This document shows positions 48,886 through 58,980 of a DNA stretch of 64,000 bases, piece by piece (positions within the stretch are counted from its first letter, which is position 1; every line of letters starts with the position of its first letter). A program made the translations under genes and the position numbers. The DNA comes from Ilex aquifolium (Eukaryota > Streptophyta > Magnoliopsida > Aquifoliales > Aquifoliaceae). The stretch lies in assembly GCA_951799425.1 (NCBI GenBank), contig OX637402.1:21279844-21343843 (forward strand), read 5' to 3'. Below the pieces are notes generated by a model. That model ran no database searches. It had not been told where the DNA came from and was given only the letters and a program-made list of their open reading frames with translations.

Positions 48886-49993
48886 TGTGCGTACAGATTT
48901 TTGCACAATATAAATGTTCGAGTAGAAGCAGGACTAGGGCGAACTCGTCTTGACCGTTGACGTCGAATCCTAGCGATGAAGTGGATTGGCGTGACGTAGG
49001 CCAAAAGGAACTGGTTGGATTGATGGTGGCTCCTCCTTGTGGAACGGTTGAACTAAGCCTCACAAACGGTGTTGGATTCCGGCTTCTCCTGGACAAGAAG
49101 AGAAGAGTTAGAAGGGCGCCGGAGTGTCTCCGGCGTTTCCCCTCCGACGGACAAGTCAGTAGTCGTTTTTGAGAGGGAGATTATTTGGAGCACACTTGTT
49201 TGCATGTGTTGCGTACCTTCGATTTGCCTCTCAGAGAGCTATTTATACCTTTGTTGGTAGTAATCATTGCGGGCTAGTGCACAATAGGAGATTTCAGTCA
49301 TGGGGAAGCGTTTTTCCCCTTTTGCAGAGATATTTGAAGGCTCTTAACTGCTCGGAGTCCCGACCAATCAATGCCCCTTCCCTCGGGCGCCCGGGCAATA
49401 AATGCTCTTATCCCTATGCAAATGTATTGAATGCTTGATCTTCGTAGCACTTAATGCGCCCCTTTCCGGGCTATCCCAGTCATCAAGGACATCCCATCAT
49501 ACTGAATGTTTATTAAATGATCCCCTGTATACCCGGACAATGACTGGGACCTTTGTGTAAAGCTATGTACTGCTCTGCCCACAGTACTACGTGTCCTTAT
49601 CCCCTTGGTTGCCAACTCTGCTTACCCTGCCTGCCTTACTGAGTTGACGGAAAGGACAAGCCAGTGACTCCTTCCTCACCTTAGTCTCCATAAGCCGAAG
49701 ACGTCGGGGAGCTTTTGGAGCCGAGATGACGTGTACCGGGCCTCATATCCCGAGAAGACATATGCGCCGAGGACACGTGTGGGATGAGGCAGCACCGAGG
49801 TTCATTGAGTGCCGAGATTACGTGTCATCAATCTAAACCACCAGTGGTATCCGGACGCCGAGGACACGTGTCACCATTCTAGTACCGGGATCACACGACG
49901 CCGAGGACGTGTGTCGTGACATCAGTCGTCGGAGCACAGTGATCCCCCGAGAACACGTGTTACCATCTGCTGAACCCACAGAATGTCCCATCA
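48886..49993 (-). repeat. 3' LTR of element B
   Basis: 1108 bp. On the minus strand it starts TGATGGGACATTC and ends CTGTACGCACA. Its TATA box (TATAAAT) is at 49241-49247, so U3 is roughly 49248-49993 and R-U5 is the rest. U3 has many ACGTGT/CACGTG motifs. Transcription from it would run leftward toward the 3' end of the ABCG25-like gene. Confidence 0.95.
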
Positions 49994-50036
49994 ACTGCCC
50001 CCCAGCCCTTGGCCTTCGTACGACAGAGGACACGTG
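49728..50036. promoter_or_regulatory. G-box/ABRE cluster spanning LTR U3 and antisense-gene promoter
   Basis: Palindromic CACGTG occurs at 49774-49779, 49865-49870, 49954-49959 and 50031-50036. Additional ACGTGT cores lie near 49728, 49823 and 49906. Most sit in the context CCGAGGACACGTGT. The first three are in the LTR and are repeated in the 5' LTR; the last is in the internal region, just upstream of the antisense-gene TATA box. Confidence 0.6.
49994..50010 (-). other. Polypurine tract of element B
   Basis: The minus strand reads AAGGGCTGGGGGGCAGT immediately before the 3' LTR. It is almost the same as the tract of element A. Confidence 0.75.
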
Positions 50037-50160
50037 TCGTGGAGAAGGTGAGAGGGCTCACCAACTCCGTCACTTCTGCAGCCGCAATCCCCTCTTCGGA
50101 GATCGTGCGCATTAAATGCGCCTCTCATCGTGCTTCGTGCGCAATGATGGGGACAGGTAC

Positions 50161-50168
50161 TATATAAA
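50161..50168 (+). promoter_or_regulatory. TATA box of the antisense gene in element B
   Basis: TATATAAA on the plus strand, 380 bp upstream of the chosen ATG, followed by leader-like sequence. It is preceded by the CACGTG at 50031-50036. The promoter is outside the LTR and drives transcription opposite to gag-pol. Confidence 0.55.
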
Positions 50169-50541
50169 CAACACTTAGCTCATCCGTGCTTCGTTCTCGA
50201 AAGCTAACTCTGCAGAGCTATTCATCGCCGGAAAGTTCGCCGGAGAGTCGCTGCAACTGGTTCACTTCGCCGCCTCATTTGACGCTTTTTTCTGAAGACC
50301 ACAGTCCTCTGCCGCCACCGCTTCCTTCTTCATTCCTCATTCCGGTGAGTCTCCTTACATTACTCGTTTTCTTTCCTCTATTTTCATCGTTTTTCCGGCG
50401 ACCAGTCGCCTTCTTCTCCTTCGTCTGTGTCAAGAGTGACCCTGCCTGTTCATACTCCGTCCACCGGTCTTCCTTCCGTTGAGTCCAGTGAGTGTACCAA
50501 GCAGAGAGAACACCCCCGAGGACCATCTTGTCCCCGAGGAC

Positions 50542-52960
50542 ATGACTAAACGTCGTCCCAAGAAGGTCCCCGAGGCAGACGAGGCTGGTTCCTCTCGGCC
50601 TCGCAAGTACACCGTAGAGGGCAAGCAGCAAATAGTAAATTTTAGGACCCACTATTCCATTCCCCCCGAGGTCACAATAGATAAGTTTGACCCAAAAAAG
50701 CACAAGGTAGATGTCGGCACCGAGGCTGAGATGCCCTTCTATACGAAGGCCATAATGGAGGGCGGAGTTAGGTTCCCTCTCCACCCTATCCTCCTCCGTT
50801 TCCTTCACCGTTTTCGACTCTTCCCGGGGCAGTGTTGCCTTAACACCTTTAGGATCATCATGGGTGTCATTGCCTTGAACGAGCGCCATGACCTTCACCT
50901 CGGCTTGGACGACATTCTCTTCTGTTATGCCTTGGTGAGGGTCATGCCCCAACAAATGTACTACCTCAAGGCTCGGGATACCACCATGTACCTTGTCACC
51001 CACCTTCCAGATTCCGACAAAGGGTACAAGGATGACCTCCTCATCTTCGGTGGTCAATGGGAGAAAGGGCCTGGTCCAGAATACGCCGCTGACTTGTGGT
51101 GTCCCAAGCAGTGGAGGACTACGAGTACGTCGGCCCTTCCCTTGTCTACTTTTCTGCTTTTCCTCCAATGTTCTTCGGCTGATGATTGTTTTGTTTGCAG
51201 GGATCCCCGACTCCGAGACAGCTGCTCTTCCTCGGAACCAAGTGAACATCGGTGACATCAGCTTCGTCTGGAACTTCTTGGGGAACAAGGGCCTGGGTCG
51301 TGCTGCCCATCTCCTCCTTGACTACACCCCGGGGTACAAGAAGTTTAGCCAAACACCCCACAACTACGATCCCTTGGCAGAAGAGGAGCCCACTGAGGCG
51401 AACTTGGAGAACGACCCCGACAGGGCCACTGAAGCCGAGGTAGAGGGGGTCACCGAGGGTACAGCTGCTGAGGAGGAAGACGAGGTCGTTGAGATAAGGG
51501 GTCCTGCTGCTACCACCGGTGCTGAGCCCAGCACGTCGGCGAGGGAGACTTGGCCAAATTTCGAAGTTCTTGAGAGCTTTAACACAGAGGACGCTCTTGA
51601 AGTTGCGATGTCTGGCTATCGCTTGGACTTGAACTTGATTAAGAAACGAGCCGCCCTCAAAGACAGTCGGGGCCGAGGGACTAGTTCCAATGAACCTCCC
51701 CCCCCACCGCCAAGAGGGATTCCACCAATCGATCCTCCTCCACCACCGAGGGGGACTTCTCGTTCCAACCTTCCTCCTCCTCCTTCCCCTTCTGGACCTT
51801 CGGGGCGCGGCCGGGGCCGAGAAAGAGACCCCCACCCCGAGGAGGAAAGGAGAGTGAAGCAGAAACATGATGTGGCCGGTCGGGGTAGGGGTACTCCCGC
51901 TCCTACTTCGTCATCATCAACTCCTGGCACAACTCCGCCTTCCCCTTCAGTGCCAATGACTCAGGCGGCGGAATGGCGTCCTCGGGTTCGGGATCGTGAA
52001 GGCAATCCGATCCGAGATTCTGATTCAATCATCCATTCTCCTTACGTGGCCTATGCTGTGAGTGAGACCCTCCTCTTTCCTGGCGACATGGAGGAGCACC
52101 GAGGCAGGCCACTGAATCAACTTCTACGTAACATCATCCAGAATTCCTTGGTGGTGAGTGTCTAAGTCGATTTTCTCCTTTCACTTCCTTGTTTCATTAA
52201 CTGTGCTGACTTCCCACCTTCTTTTCAGACTGCTCAGCAAGTCTCTGCTATTGCCGACCGCTTCTACTCCCAACGGGACGTGCTCCAGGACTCAGAGAAG
52301 CAAAAATCTGAGGCTCAGGCTGCTCTTGCAACGGCAAAGGAGGAAGTGGCAGCGAGGGACAAAACTTTGTCTTCTCAGTCTGCACAAATAGCTGCACTTC
52401 TGAAGGAGGCCGAGGGTGCCAAGGCCAAGCTTAAGAAAACCAATGCGTCCCTAGCCGATGCCGAGAAGAAAATCACGGAATCCACCAAGCAACTCTCGGC
52501 GGCGGAAGCCAAGGTGGCAGAGTCAGAGCAGACTTGTTCTGCACTCACCCAGGAGCTGGACAAGGTCCGGGCAGCATTGGAAGCTGCTAACAAGACCCAG
52601 CAGGAGATCGTTGACCAGTGCGCCGACGACATCCTGGTGGCCTTCGAGGAGCAGAAGAAAGAGTTTTTCAAACTGGGCTGGGATGCGGGTCTGAGAGCCG
52701 CCGAGGTGCCTGAGGACTCTCCACTTTTTCAGGAACACAAGTACGTTCCTTCTGAGGAAATAGCAGCCGCCTCGGGGGAAGTTTCTGCCGACGGTGCAAA
52801 TGTGGAGCAGACGGCTGCTAATCCCCCGGCTCCTATTTCTGCCTCTGTGCCCCCCGCCGACGCCCCTGCTGCGGACACTCTATCTGCCAGCATCGATGAG
52901 CTCTTTGGAGACATAGGGGGCAACATCGGTGGAGAAGTGACTGAGCCCCCAGCGCAGTAG
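50542..52960 (+). CDS. Antisense three-exon gene of element B, Transposase_28-like plus coiled coil
   Basis: Inferred exons are 50542-51124, 51201-52153 and 52229-52960. The introns (76 and 75 bp) have donors GTACGT and GTGAGT and acceptors TTTGCAG and TTTTCAG. Lengths 583+953+732 sum to 2268 nt, giving 755 codons plus stop with no interruption. Residues about 60-185 include GGVRFPLHP and resemble the plant 'putative gypsy type transposon' family, as in both antisense genes of element A. Exon 2 has an acidic stretch, then a proline-rich region (about 355-425) with RGRG motifs. Exon 3 is an Ala/Glu/Lys-rich coiled coil (about 525-650) with an acidic tail. The ATG at 50542 is the first in frame after a possible non-ATG extension. 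The gene converges on pol, with 396 bp between the two stop codons. Role unknown; a nucleic-acid or Gag-interacting accessory protein is speculation. Confidence 0.85.
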
Positions 52961-53356
52961 TTTAGGCTTTTTTCCCTTGTTTATGTAACTTTTTATTTTC
53001 AATCCTGTAGCTCGGGGGACGCAAAGCCCCATTTTGGAAATGAAATTTGAACTTTGTTTTCCTACATACTTTTTCCAATGTACTCCTCTTGTGAACTCCA
53101 GGGATACACACACTAAGTACTTTATTTAAGCAAGAAGTGTCGGGTGTTTCTTCCCATCGGGGTTTGATTTTCTTCCATTTGGCACCTGCTCGGGTACCAC
53201 CCCGACGCGTCTGTCACTCGGGATAACGTTCCCCTCGGGGCCATGTCCCCCTCGGGAAACTTTTACTTGTTTGTTTGTTTGGAGACAGGGGTTCGGGACT
53301 CCGTACCCTCGGGGTTATGCATTTTCCAGGAAAATGATTACTATAAGACTTGAACA
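52961..53356. other. Convergent spacer between antisense gene and pol of element B
   Basis: The two genes end here from opposite directions. It has repeated CCTCGGG-type words but no tandem hairpin array like that of element A. Confidence 0.6.
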
Positions 53357-56300
53357 TCAAAAGAAATACTTTTTCAAATTCATTACATTCCATGGTCTTT
53401 TTACATTGTTTCCTTCCATGTCTTGCAACTCATACGACCCGGAGCTTCCTGCTGACGTGATCTTGTATGGACCCTCCCAGTTGGGCCCCAGCTTGCCATC
53501 CGCCGGGTCTCGGGTGTTTGCCACCACCCTCCTGAGCACAAAGTCACCTACCTTGAATTCCCGAGTCTTGACCTTTCTATTATAGAGCCTGGACACCCCT
53601 TCCTGGTATTTGGCCAGCTTCAAGGCTGCCATTTCCCTCTTCTCCTCCACGAGGTCTACATCCAGGCCGAGTTGGCGGTCGTTGTCTCCTGTGTCAAAGG
53701 CCAATGTCCTTATAGTGGGAAGACCCACTTCAAGAGGGATGACTGCTTCAACCCCGTATGCGAGGGCATATGGCGTCTCCCCTGTTGACCTGCGAGGGGT
53801 GGTTCTGTACGTCCATAGGACGTTGAGGAGCTCCTCCACCCACTTTCCCTTGGCTTTTTCCAGCCTTTTCTTGATACTATTGATAATGGCTTTGTTCGAG
53901 GACTCGGCTTGTCCGTTTCCTTGAGGGTACGCGGGAGTAGAATAATAGTTTCGAATTTTGAGGTGCTCACAAAAGGACTTGAAAGGTCCACTGTTGAATT
54001 GCGTTCCGTTGTCAGACACAAGGGCGCGGGGGATCCCGAATCTTGTAACTATGTTTTTCCACACAAACTTCTTGGTGTCCACATCCCTGATATGAGTCAG
54101 AGGCTCAGCCTCGACCCATTTTGTGAAGTAGTCAGTTCCCACTATCAGGAATCTTTTGTTGCCAGGGGCCTTAGGGAGCGGCCCAACCAAGTCAAGTCCC
54201 CACTGGGCGAACGGCCAGGGACAAGTCAACGGATGCAAGTCCCCGGCTGGCTGTCGAATAGCCGGGGCGAACCTCTGACATTGGTCACATTTTTGAACGT
54301 ATGCCTGTGCATCCCTCTGCATTCGCGGCCACCAGTACCCCTGTGACATGATGCGGTGGGCCATGGTTCGTCCTCCTGAGTGCCCCCCACATATGCCTTC
54401 ATGTACCTCATATAAGAGTGGTTCAACCTCGTCTTCACGGACACAGAGTAAATACGGCCCGGAAAGTGACTTCCGATACAGCCTCTGATCCGGAGAAGCC
54501 CAGAACCTTGGGGCCTTCATCTTTATCTTCCTGGCTTCCTTTGGACACTCAGGGAGTATCTCGGAGAGGAGGAACCCAAGCAATGGATCCATCCAGCTAG
54601 GAGGCTTTTCCCCCTGCTCAATGACAGTCACCAAAGGAACTGGATCTATGGCAGGACCCGGAAGGTACTCCACGGTGATTCTTCGCGTCGTGGTGGAGTC
54701 CAGGGCCGAGGCCAGACAAGCTAAGGCGTCGGCATGAGCATTCTCGGCCCGGGGTATCTGCTTGATTTCTCTTTTCTCAAATTTGTGGAACAAGGCCACG
54801 GCTTTGCGATAATAGGCCTTCATTCTAAAGTCCTTTGCTTCGAATTCTCCGCTGATCTGATTTACCACTAACATGGAGTCGCAATGGACTATCAGCCTTG
54901 CCACCCCTGCAGCGTCGGCGAGTTTGAGCCCCGAAATTAGAGCCTCGTACTCCGCTTCATTATTGGATGCCTTGAAACCTAGCCGGACAGCTTGTTCCGT
55001 GACTACTCCCTCCGGGGAGACCAGCAATGCTCCTATGCCGGAACCTCTGTTGTTGGAGGATCCGTCCACGAAGAGATTCCAGGAGGGTTCCTGGGATGGA
55101 GATGTAAGTTGCCTGACCGTGCCGGGGAGTTCCCCTCGAGGGGAAAGGAGTCTTTCCTTGGAGAATTCCGCTATGAAATCCGCTAACACTTGCCCTTTTA
55201 TGGCAGTACGAGGTTCATAGCGGATATCATGTTCCCCCATCTCTACTGCCCACTTGGCGAGCCTCCCTGAAAGGTCGGCTTTCCTTAGTATAGCCTTCAA
55301 AGGTTGGTCCGTGCGGACCATGATTGGATGGGCTTGGAAGTAATGCCTCAGCTTCCTCGCAACTGTGATTAATGCTAAAGCCAACTTCTCCAGTGGTAGG
55401 TACCTTGTCTCAGCGTCCAACAAGGCCTTACTTACGTAGTACACTGGCCTTTGCTCGCGTTCATGCTCGTGTACCAACACTCCACTAACTGCGAATTCTG
55501 ACACCGCCAGGTAGAGGAATAGTGTTTCCCCTGGCATCGGGACAGACAGGGTTGGGAGGACCCTAAGGTACTCCTTGATCCCTTCGAGTGCTTCTCCACA
55601 TTTATCGTTCCAAGTCCCCTTCCCGGACCTTCTGATAGCATCGAAGAAGGGCTTGCATTTGTCTGACGACCGAGACATGAATCGGTTTAGGGCTGCCAGC
55701 ATCCCCGTGAGTCTTTGGACTTCCCGAACCGTCCGGGGGCTTTGAACGTCTAGGACGGCTTGTATTTGTTCTGGGTTGGCTTCGACTCCTCGCCGGCTCA
55801 CCAAGTACCCTAGGAACTTCCCGGATCCAACTCCAAAGACGCATTTTGCCGCGTTCAGCTTCAAACCATACTTCCGCAGGGTGGAGAAGGTATCCTCCAG
55901 GTCCCTGATGTGATCATCCTTCCTTCGACTCTTCACCAGCATGTCGTCGATGTAGACTTCCATCGTGTCCCCTATCTGCCTCTTGAACATCCGGTTCATA
56001 AGTCTCTGATAAGTGGCCCCAGCGTTCTTAAGGCCGAAAGGCATGACCTTGTAGCAATAAACTCCCATGGGAGTAATGAACGCGGTCTTCTCCTGGTCAG
56101 ATAGATGGAGGGGGATCTGATGGTATCCTGCCCTGGCGTCCAGGAAAGCCATGCGCTGATGCCCTGCCGTGGCGTCCACCAGTTGATCCACCTTTGGGAG
56201 GGGGAAGTCGTCCTTGGGACAGGCTTTGTTCAGATCCGTGAAGTCTACGCACACGCGCCACTTCCCACCTTTCTTCTTAGCACAAACGGTGTTGGACAGC

Positions 56301-56680
56301 CATTCCGGGAATTGAACTTCCCGGATGGTGTCGGCTTTCAGGAGCCTCTCCACCTCCTCGTTTACTGCTTGGGCATGATGCGGAGCCATGCGTCGTGGCT
56401 TCTGCTTTACCGGTTTGTGGGAGGGGTCAACATGGAGCTTGTGAGTGATAACGTCGGGGCTTATCCCCTTCATCTCCATGGAATCCCATGCAAACACATC
56501 TGCATTCTTTCTCAAAAAATCCGTCATCTCCCTTTGCTCAACATGGGACATGGTGGATCCAATCAAAAAGCATCTTTCCTCGTCTCCTTCAACCAAAGGT
56601 ATCTTCAGGAGATCCTCCATGGATCTGTCTGCCGGATCGATCCGCGGCTCGTCGACCCCGAGCCGCCCGGACTGTAATTG
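53357..56680 (-). CDS. Element B pol: RT, RNase H, second RNase H, integrase
   Basis: Open frame continuing in the same phase after the gag-pro stop at 56683-56681. The first ATG is 20 codons in, at 56620, so this part is probably made by readthrough rather than from its own start. RT has DFTDLNKACPKDDFPLP, FGLKNAGATYQR and YIDD (55943-55954). RNase H includes TDQPLKAIL. The second, archaeal-type RNase H has VDGSS, NNEAEYEAL, HCDS and ADALA. Integrase has an H-H-C-C finger (EVHEGICGGH and KCDQCQ), then catalytic Asp in LDLVGP, SDNG and NGQAE. The C-terminus (LGPNWEGPYK, then NLKKYFF) is typical of Tat elements and has no chromodomain. All catalytic residues I can identify are present. Confidence 0.95.
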   Translation of the reverse strand, partial: QLQSGRLGVDEPRIDPADRSMEDLLKIPLVEGDEERCFLIGSTMSHVEQREMTDFLRKNADVFAWDSMEMKGISPDVITHKLHVDPSHKPVKQKPRRMAPHHAQAVNEEVERLLKADTIREVQFPEWLSNTVCAKKKGGKWRVCVDFTDLNKACPKDDFPLPKVDQLVDATAGHQRMAFLDARAGYHQIPLHLSDQEKTAFITPMGVYCYKVMPFGLKNAGATYQRLMNRMFKRQIGDTMEVYIDDMLVKSRRKDDHIRDLEDTFSTLRKYGLKLNAAKCVFGVGSGKFLGYLVSRRGVEANPEQIQAVLDVQSPRTVREVQRLTGMLAALNRFMSRSSDKCKPFFDAIRRSGKGTWNDKCGEALEGIKEYLRVLPTLSVPMPGETLFLYLAVSEFAVSGVLVHEHEREQRPVYYVSKALLDAETRYLPLEKLALALITVARKLRHYFQAHPIMVRTDQPLKAILRKADLSGRLAKWAVEMGEHDIRYEPRTAIKGQVLADFIAEFSKERLLSPRGELPGTVRQLTSPSQEPSWNLFVDGSSNNRGSGIGALLVSPEGVVTEQAVRLGFKASNNEAEYEALISGLKLADAAGVARLIVHCDSMLVVNQISGEFEAKDFRMKAYYRKAVALFHKFEKREIKQIPRAENAHADALACLASALDSTTTRRITVEYLPGPAIDPVPLVTVIEQGEKPPSWMDPLLGFLLSEILPECPKEARKIKMKAPRFWASPDQRLYRKSLSGPYLLCVREDEVEPLLYEVHEGICGGHSGGRTMAHRIMSQGYWWPRMQRDAQAYVQKCDQCQRFAPAIRQPAGDLHPLTCPWPFAQWGLDLVGPLPKAPGNKRFLIVGTDYFTKWVEAEPLTHIRDVDTKKFVWKNIVTRFGIPRALVSDNGTQFNSGPFKSFCEHLKIRNYYSTPAYPQGNGQAESSNKAIINSIKKRLEKAKGKWVEELLNVLWTYRTTPRRSTGETPYALAYGVEAVIPLEVGLPTIRTLAFDTGDNDRQLGLDVDLVEEKREMAALKLAKYQEGVSRLYNRKVKTREFKVGDFVLRRVVANTRDPADGKLGPNWEGPYKITSAGSSGSYELQDMEGNNVKRPWNVMNLKKYFF

Positions 56681-56683
56681 CTA
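56675..56683 (-). promoter_or_regulatory. Probable stop-codon readthrough site UAG-CAA-UUA
   Basis: The in-frame stop that ends gag-pro is followed exactly by CAATTA, matching the CARYYA context of tobacco mosaic virus-type readthrough. Upstream and downstream frames are the same, and the next 1,107 codons are open. This fits expression of pol as a low-level Gag-Pol extension. Similar UAG/CARYYA sites are known in plant retroelements such as SIRE1. Confidence 0.8.
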
Positions 56684-58951
56684 TTTGTTTAGCAGTTCTT
56701 CTGGGGGCCGCTCCTTTTCCTTGGAGGCGACTCCCGCCTTCACAGCGGAGTAAAAACATGTCTTGGCGGATGCCTGATCCCCACGGATTTCTTTTACCCC
56801 CTCTGGAGTTGGGAACTTTAACATTTGGTGGTAGGTGGAATGCACCGCTCCTAGTGCATGCAGCCAGGCGCGCCCCATGATTATGTTGTAAGGCGAATCA
56901 GAGTCTATCACCACAAATTCTGTGTTTATTGTAACTGACCCTGTGACGACGGGTAGCGTAATCTTGCCCAAGGGCAGGGCGTAAGAGCCATTAAATCCAA
57001 CAAGGGGTGTGCCCACTTTGACGAGATCCTGGGGGCCAAGTCCCATGCGCTTTAGAACTTCGTAATACATCACTTCAGAGGAACTCCCAGAGTCCACCAG
57101 GATTCTCTTGACATCAAAGGTGCCGACCTTTAGGGTGAGGACCAAGGCGTCCTCATGGGGCAGCACGACGCCAGTCAGGTCGTCATTAGAGAATGTGATG
57201 TCCTTGTTGCTTTCCCGGACCCTCTTGCTGGGTCGTTCCCCCTTCTCCTCGTCTAGCTTCCTTGTGAAAGTCACTCTCTTAAGATCCGATCTGAGGGTAT
57301 TTGACGTTGGGCGATCCGTGGGACATACGTGGATGACATCGATGACATTGTCCTGAACGTTTACCTGACCATCGGCGACACGGGTCTCCTTTGGTGCCGC
57401 TTCCTCAATGTACTCCCTCAGGTGCCCCTCCCGTACCAACTTTTCCAGGAAGGACTTGTAAACCCTACAGTCCTCGGTGAGGTGTCCCACATCCTGGTGG
57501 TATGAGCACCTTACTTTCTGATTCCTGGTGGACGGGTCACCCAGCATCTTAGGCGGCCACTTAAAGAAGGGCTCCCTCCTAATCTTGTTGAGCAGCCTGT
57601 AAATGGGCTCCTTGAACACGGTTTGGACCCCTTTGACGGAGCCACTAGATGAGGGCATCAATCCCTTTCGGGGGAGGTCCCCTTTCTCAACTTCTCTTCT
57701 CCTTGGGGCCAAGAGTTTTCCTTTGCCCCCCAGCATTTCGTCTTCCACTCTGGAGTACTTATTTATCCGGACCATCAACTCCCCCATGCCAGTAGGCGTC
57801 CTCTTTGTCAAGGATCTGTAGAGGTCGGTGTCCCTCGAGAGGCCAAGTCTGAAGGAGGCAGCCGCCATGACTTCGGAGCACCCCTCTACCTCGTTGACTT
57901 CCTCCCAATAGCGGGTAGCATATTGGCGGAGAGTCTCTCCTTCCTTTCGTCTCAAAGTTAACAACGACCCGACATCTTTCGGGCGTTTACTCCCTGTAAT
58001 GAACCGAGCCAAGAATTGCTTGGTTAACTCCTTCCAAGACCCTATACTGCCGGGTGGAAGGGTCTCAAACCACTTCATAGCAGAGTCGCCTAGACTCATT
58101 GAAAATACCCGACACAGCAATCGGTGGTCCGAATGGTAAAGAGACATCATTTGCTTGTACTGCCTTAAATGAGCTTCGGGGTCTGATCGCCCTTCATAAA
58201 CTTTAAACCTTGGCACGACAAACTTCTTTGATACCTCCATATTCGCGATAGCCTCGGTGAAGGGCGACTGAATGACCTCGTCATCCGCGTCTTCTTCTAT
58301 CATGGTGTTGCCCCTTCGGGTGGAGTTCAAATGTACCCGGAGATCTTCTTGGCACCGAGATCTTACTTCTTGCTCATCCCGGCGTCTGATTGGACGTCCT
58401 GACCTATTGTTCCTTACAGAGAGTGTAGACCCCTCCTCGGATTCCTCCACGCCCCCTCGCCCGGAGAGTCTCCGACGGAAGTCGTTCCACGCCAATGACT
58501 TTGTCTTCTTGGCTGGGACCTCCGGGAGCTCCCTCCTGGCCCTCGGGCGCTTAGAAGCCCTGGAGCTATTCGATCCACCGCTGAGGCGATCTCTGAGGTC
58601 TCGAGCCTTCATTCCCTTGACAGGGGGCTCGTGTGATTGCCTCTGGTCTCGAGATCCTCCGCCGGAAATTGTGAACTCATTGAGCCGGTTCAGGACATTG
58701 ACGTTGTCCTCTTCCAACTGCCTCAGGCGATCCCCGAACTGGTCCTCTATCACTTCAGCAAGTTGCCGTGCCAACGGGGCTGCCTTTCCAGAGCCCACAC
58801 CCATGTTGGTCTGGTGGGTCGGTCCTTTGGAGTGAACAGAACACTCCCTATTCACGCTTTCCACGCGATCCTTCGTTCTTGACATGGATGGGGCTGTTAA
58901 CTCAACGTTCCTTTGCTGAGTGCTCTTTCCCTTTTGACGAGTATTCACCAT
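56681..58951 (-). CDS. Element B gag-protease
   Basis: 756 codons from ATG at 58951 (context ACCATGG) to TAG. The frame is open upstream to 59119, but that extension crosses the primer-binding site and LTR, so the ATG was preferred. The N-terminal third is basic and low-complexity. The retrotransposon gag core (FKVYEGRSDPEAHL, MKWFETLPPGSI, FLARF) is at about residues 242-400. A CX2H-type zinc knuckle (CSYHQDVGHLTEDC) is near 480-494. Retropepsin is near 615-700 with the active-site motif LVDSGSS intact. Gag forms the particle and the protease matures Gag and Pol. Confidence 0.93.
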   Translation of the reverse strand: MVNTRQKGKSTQQRNVELTAPSMSRTKDRVESVNRECSVHSKGPTHQTNMGVGSGKAAPLARQLAEVIEDQFGDRLRQLEEDNVNVLNRLNEFTISGGGSRDQRQSHEPPVKGMKARDLRDRLSGGSNSSRASKRPRARRELPEVPAKKTKSLAWNDFRRRLSGRGGVEESEEGSTLSVRNNRSGRPIRRRDEQEVRSRCQEDLRVHLNSTRRGNTMIEEDADDEVIQSPFTEAIANMEVSKKFVVPRFKVYEGRSDPEAHLRQYKQMMSLYHSDHRLLCRVFSMSLGDSAMKWFETLPPGSIGSWKELTKQFLARFITGSKRPKDVGSLLTLRRKEGETLRQYATRYWEEVNEVEGCSEVMAAASFRLGLSRDTDLYRSLTKRTPTGMGELMVRINKYSRVEDEMLGGKGKLLAPRRREVEKGDLPRKGLMPSSSGSVKGVQTVFKEPIYRLLNKIRREPFFKWPPKMLGDPSTRNQKVRCSYHQDVGHLTEDCRVYKSFLEKLVREGHLREYIEEAAPKETRVADGQVNVQDNVIDVIHVCPTDRPTSNTLRSDLKRVTFTRKLDEEKGERPSKRVRESNKDITFSNDDLTGVVLPHEDALVLTLKVGTFDVKRILVDSGSSSEVMYYEVLKRMGLGPQDLVKVGTPLVGFNGSYALPLGKITLPVVTGSVTINTEFVVIDSDSPYNIIMGRAWLHALGAVHSTYHQMLKFPTPEGVKEIRGDQASAKTCFYSAVKAGVASKEKERPPEELLNK

Positions 58952-58980
58952 GGTCACTGATCTTCGGGAAATATGATCTT

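Noticed and set aside
50275..51288. 337-codon minus-strand frame opposite the antisense gene of element B
   Set aside because: It lies opposite the leader and first exon of the plus-strand gene. It has no recognised domain, whereas the plus-strand frame has a conserved domain and consensus splice sites.
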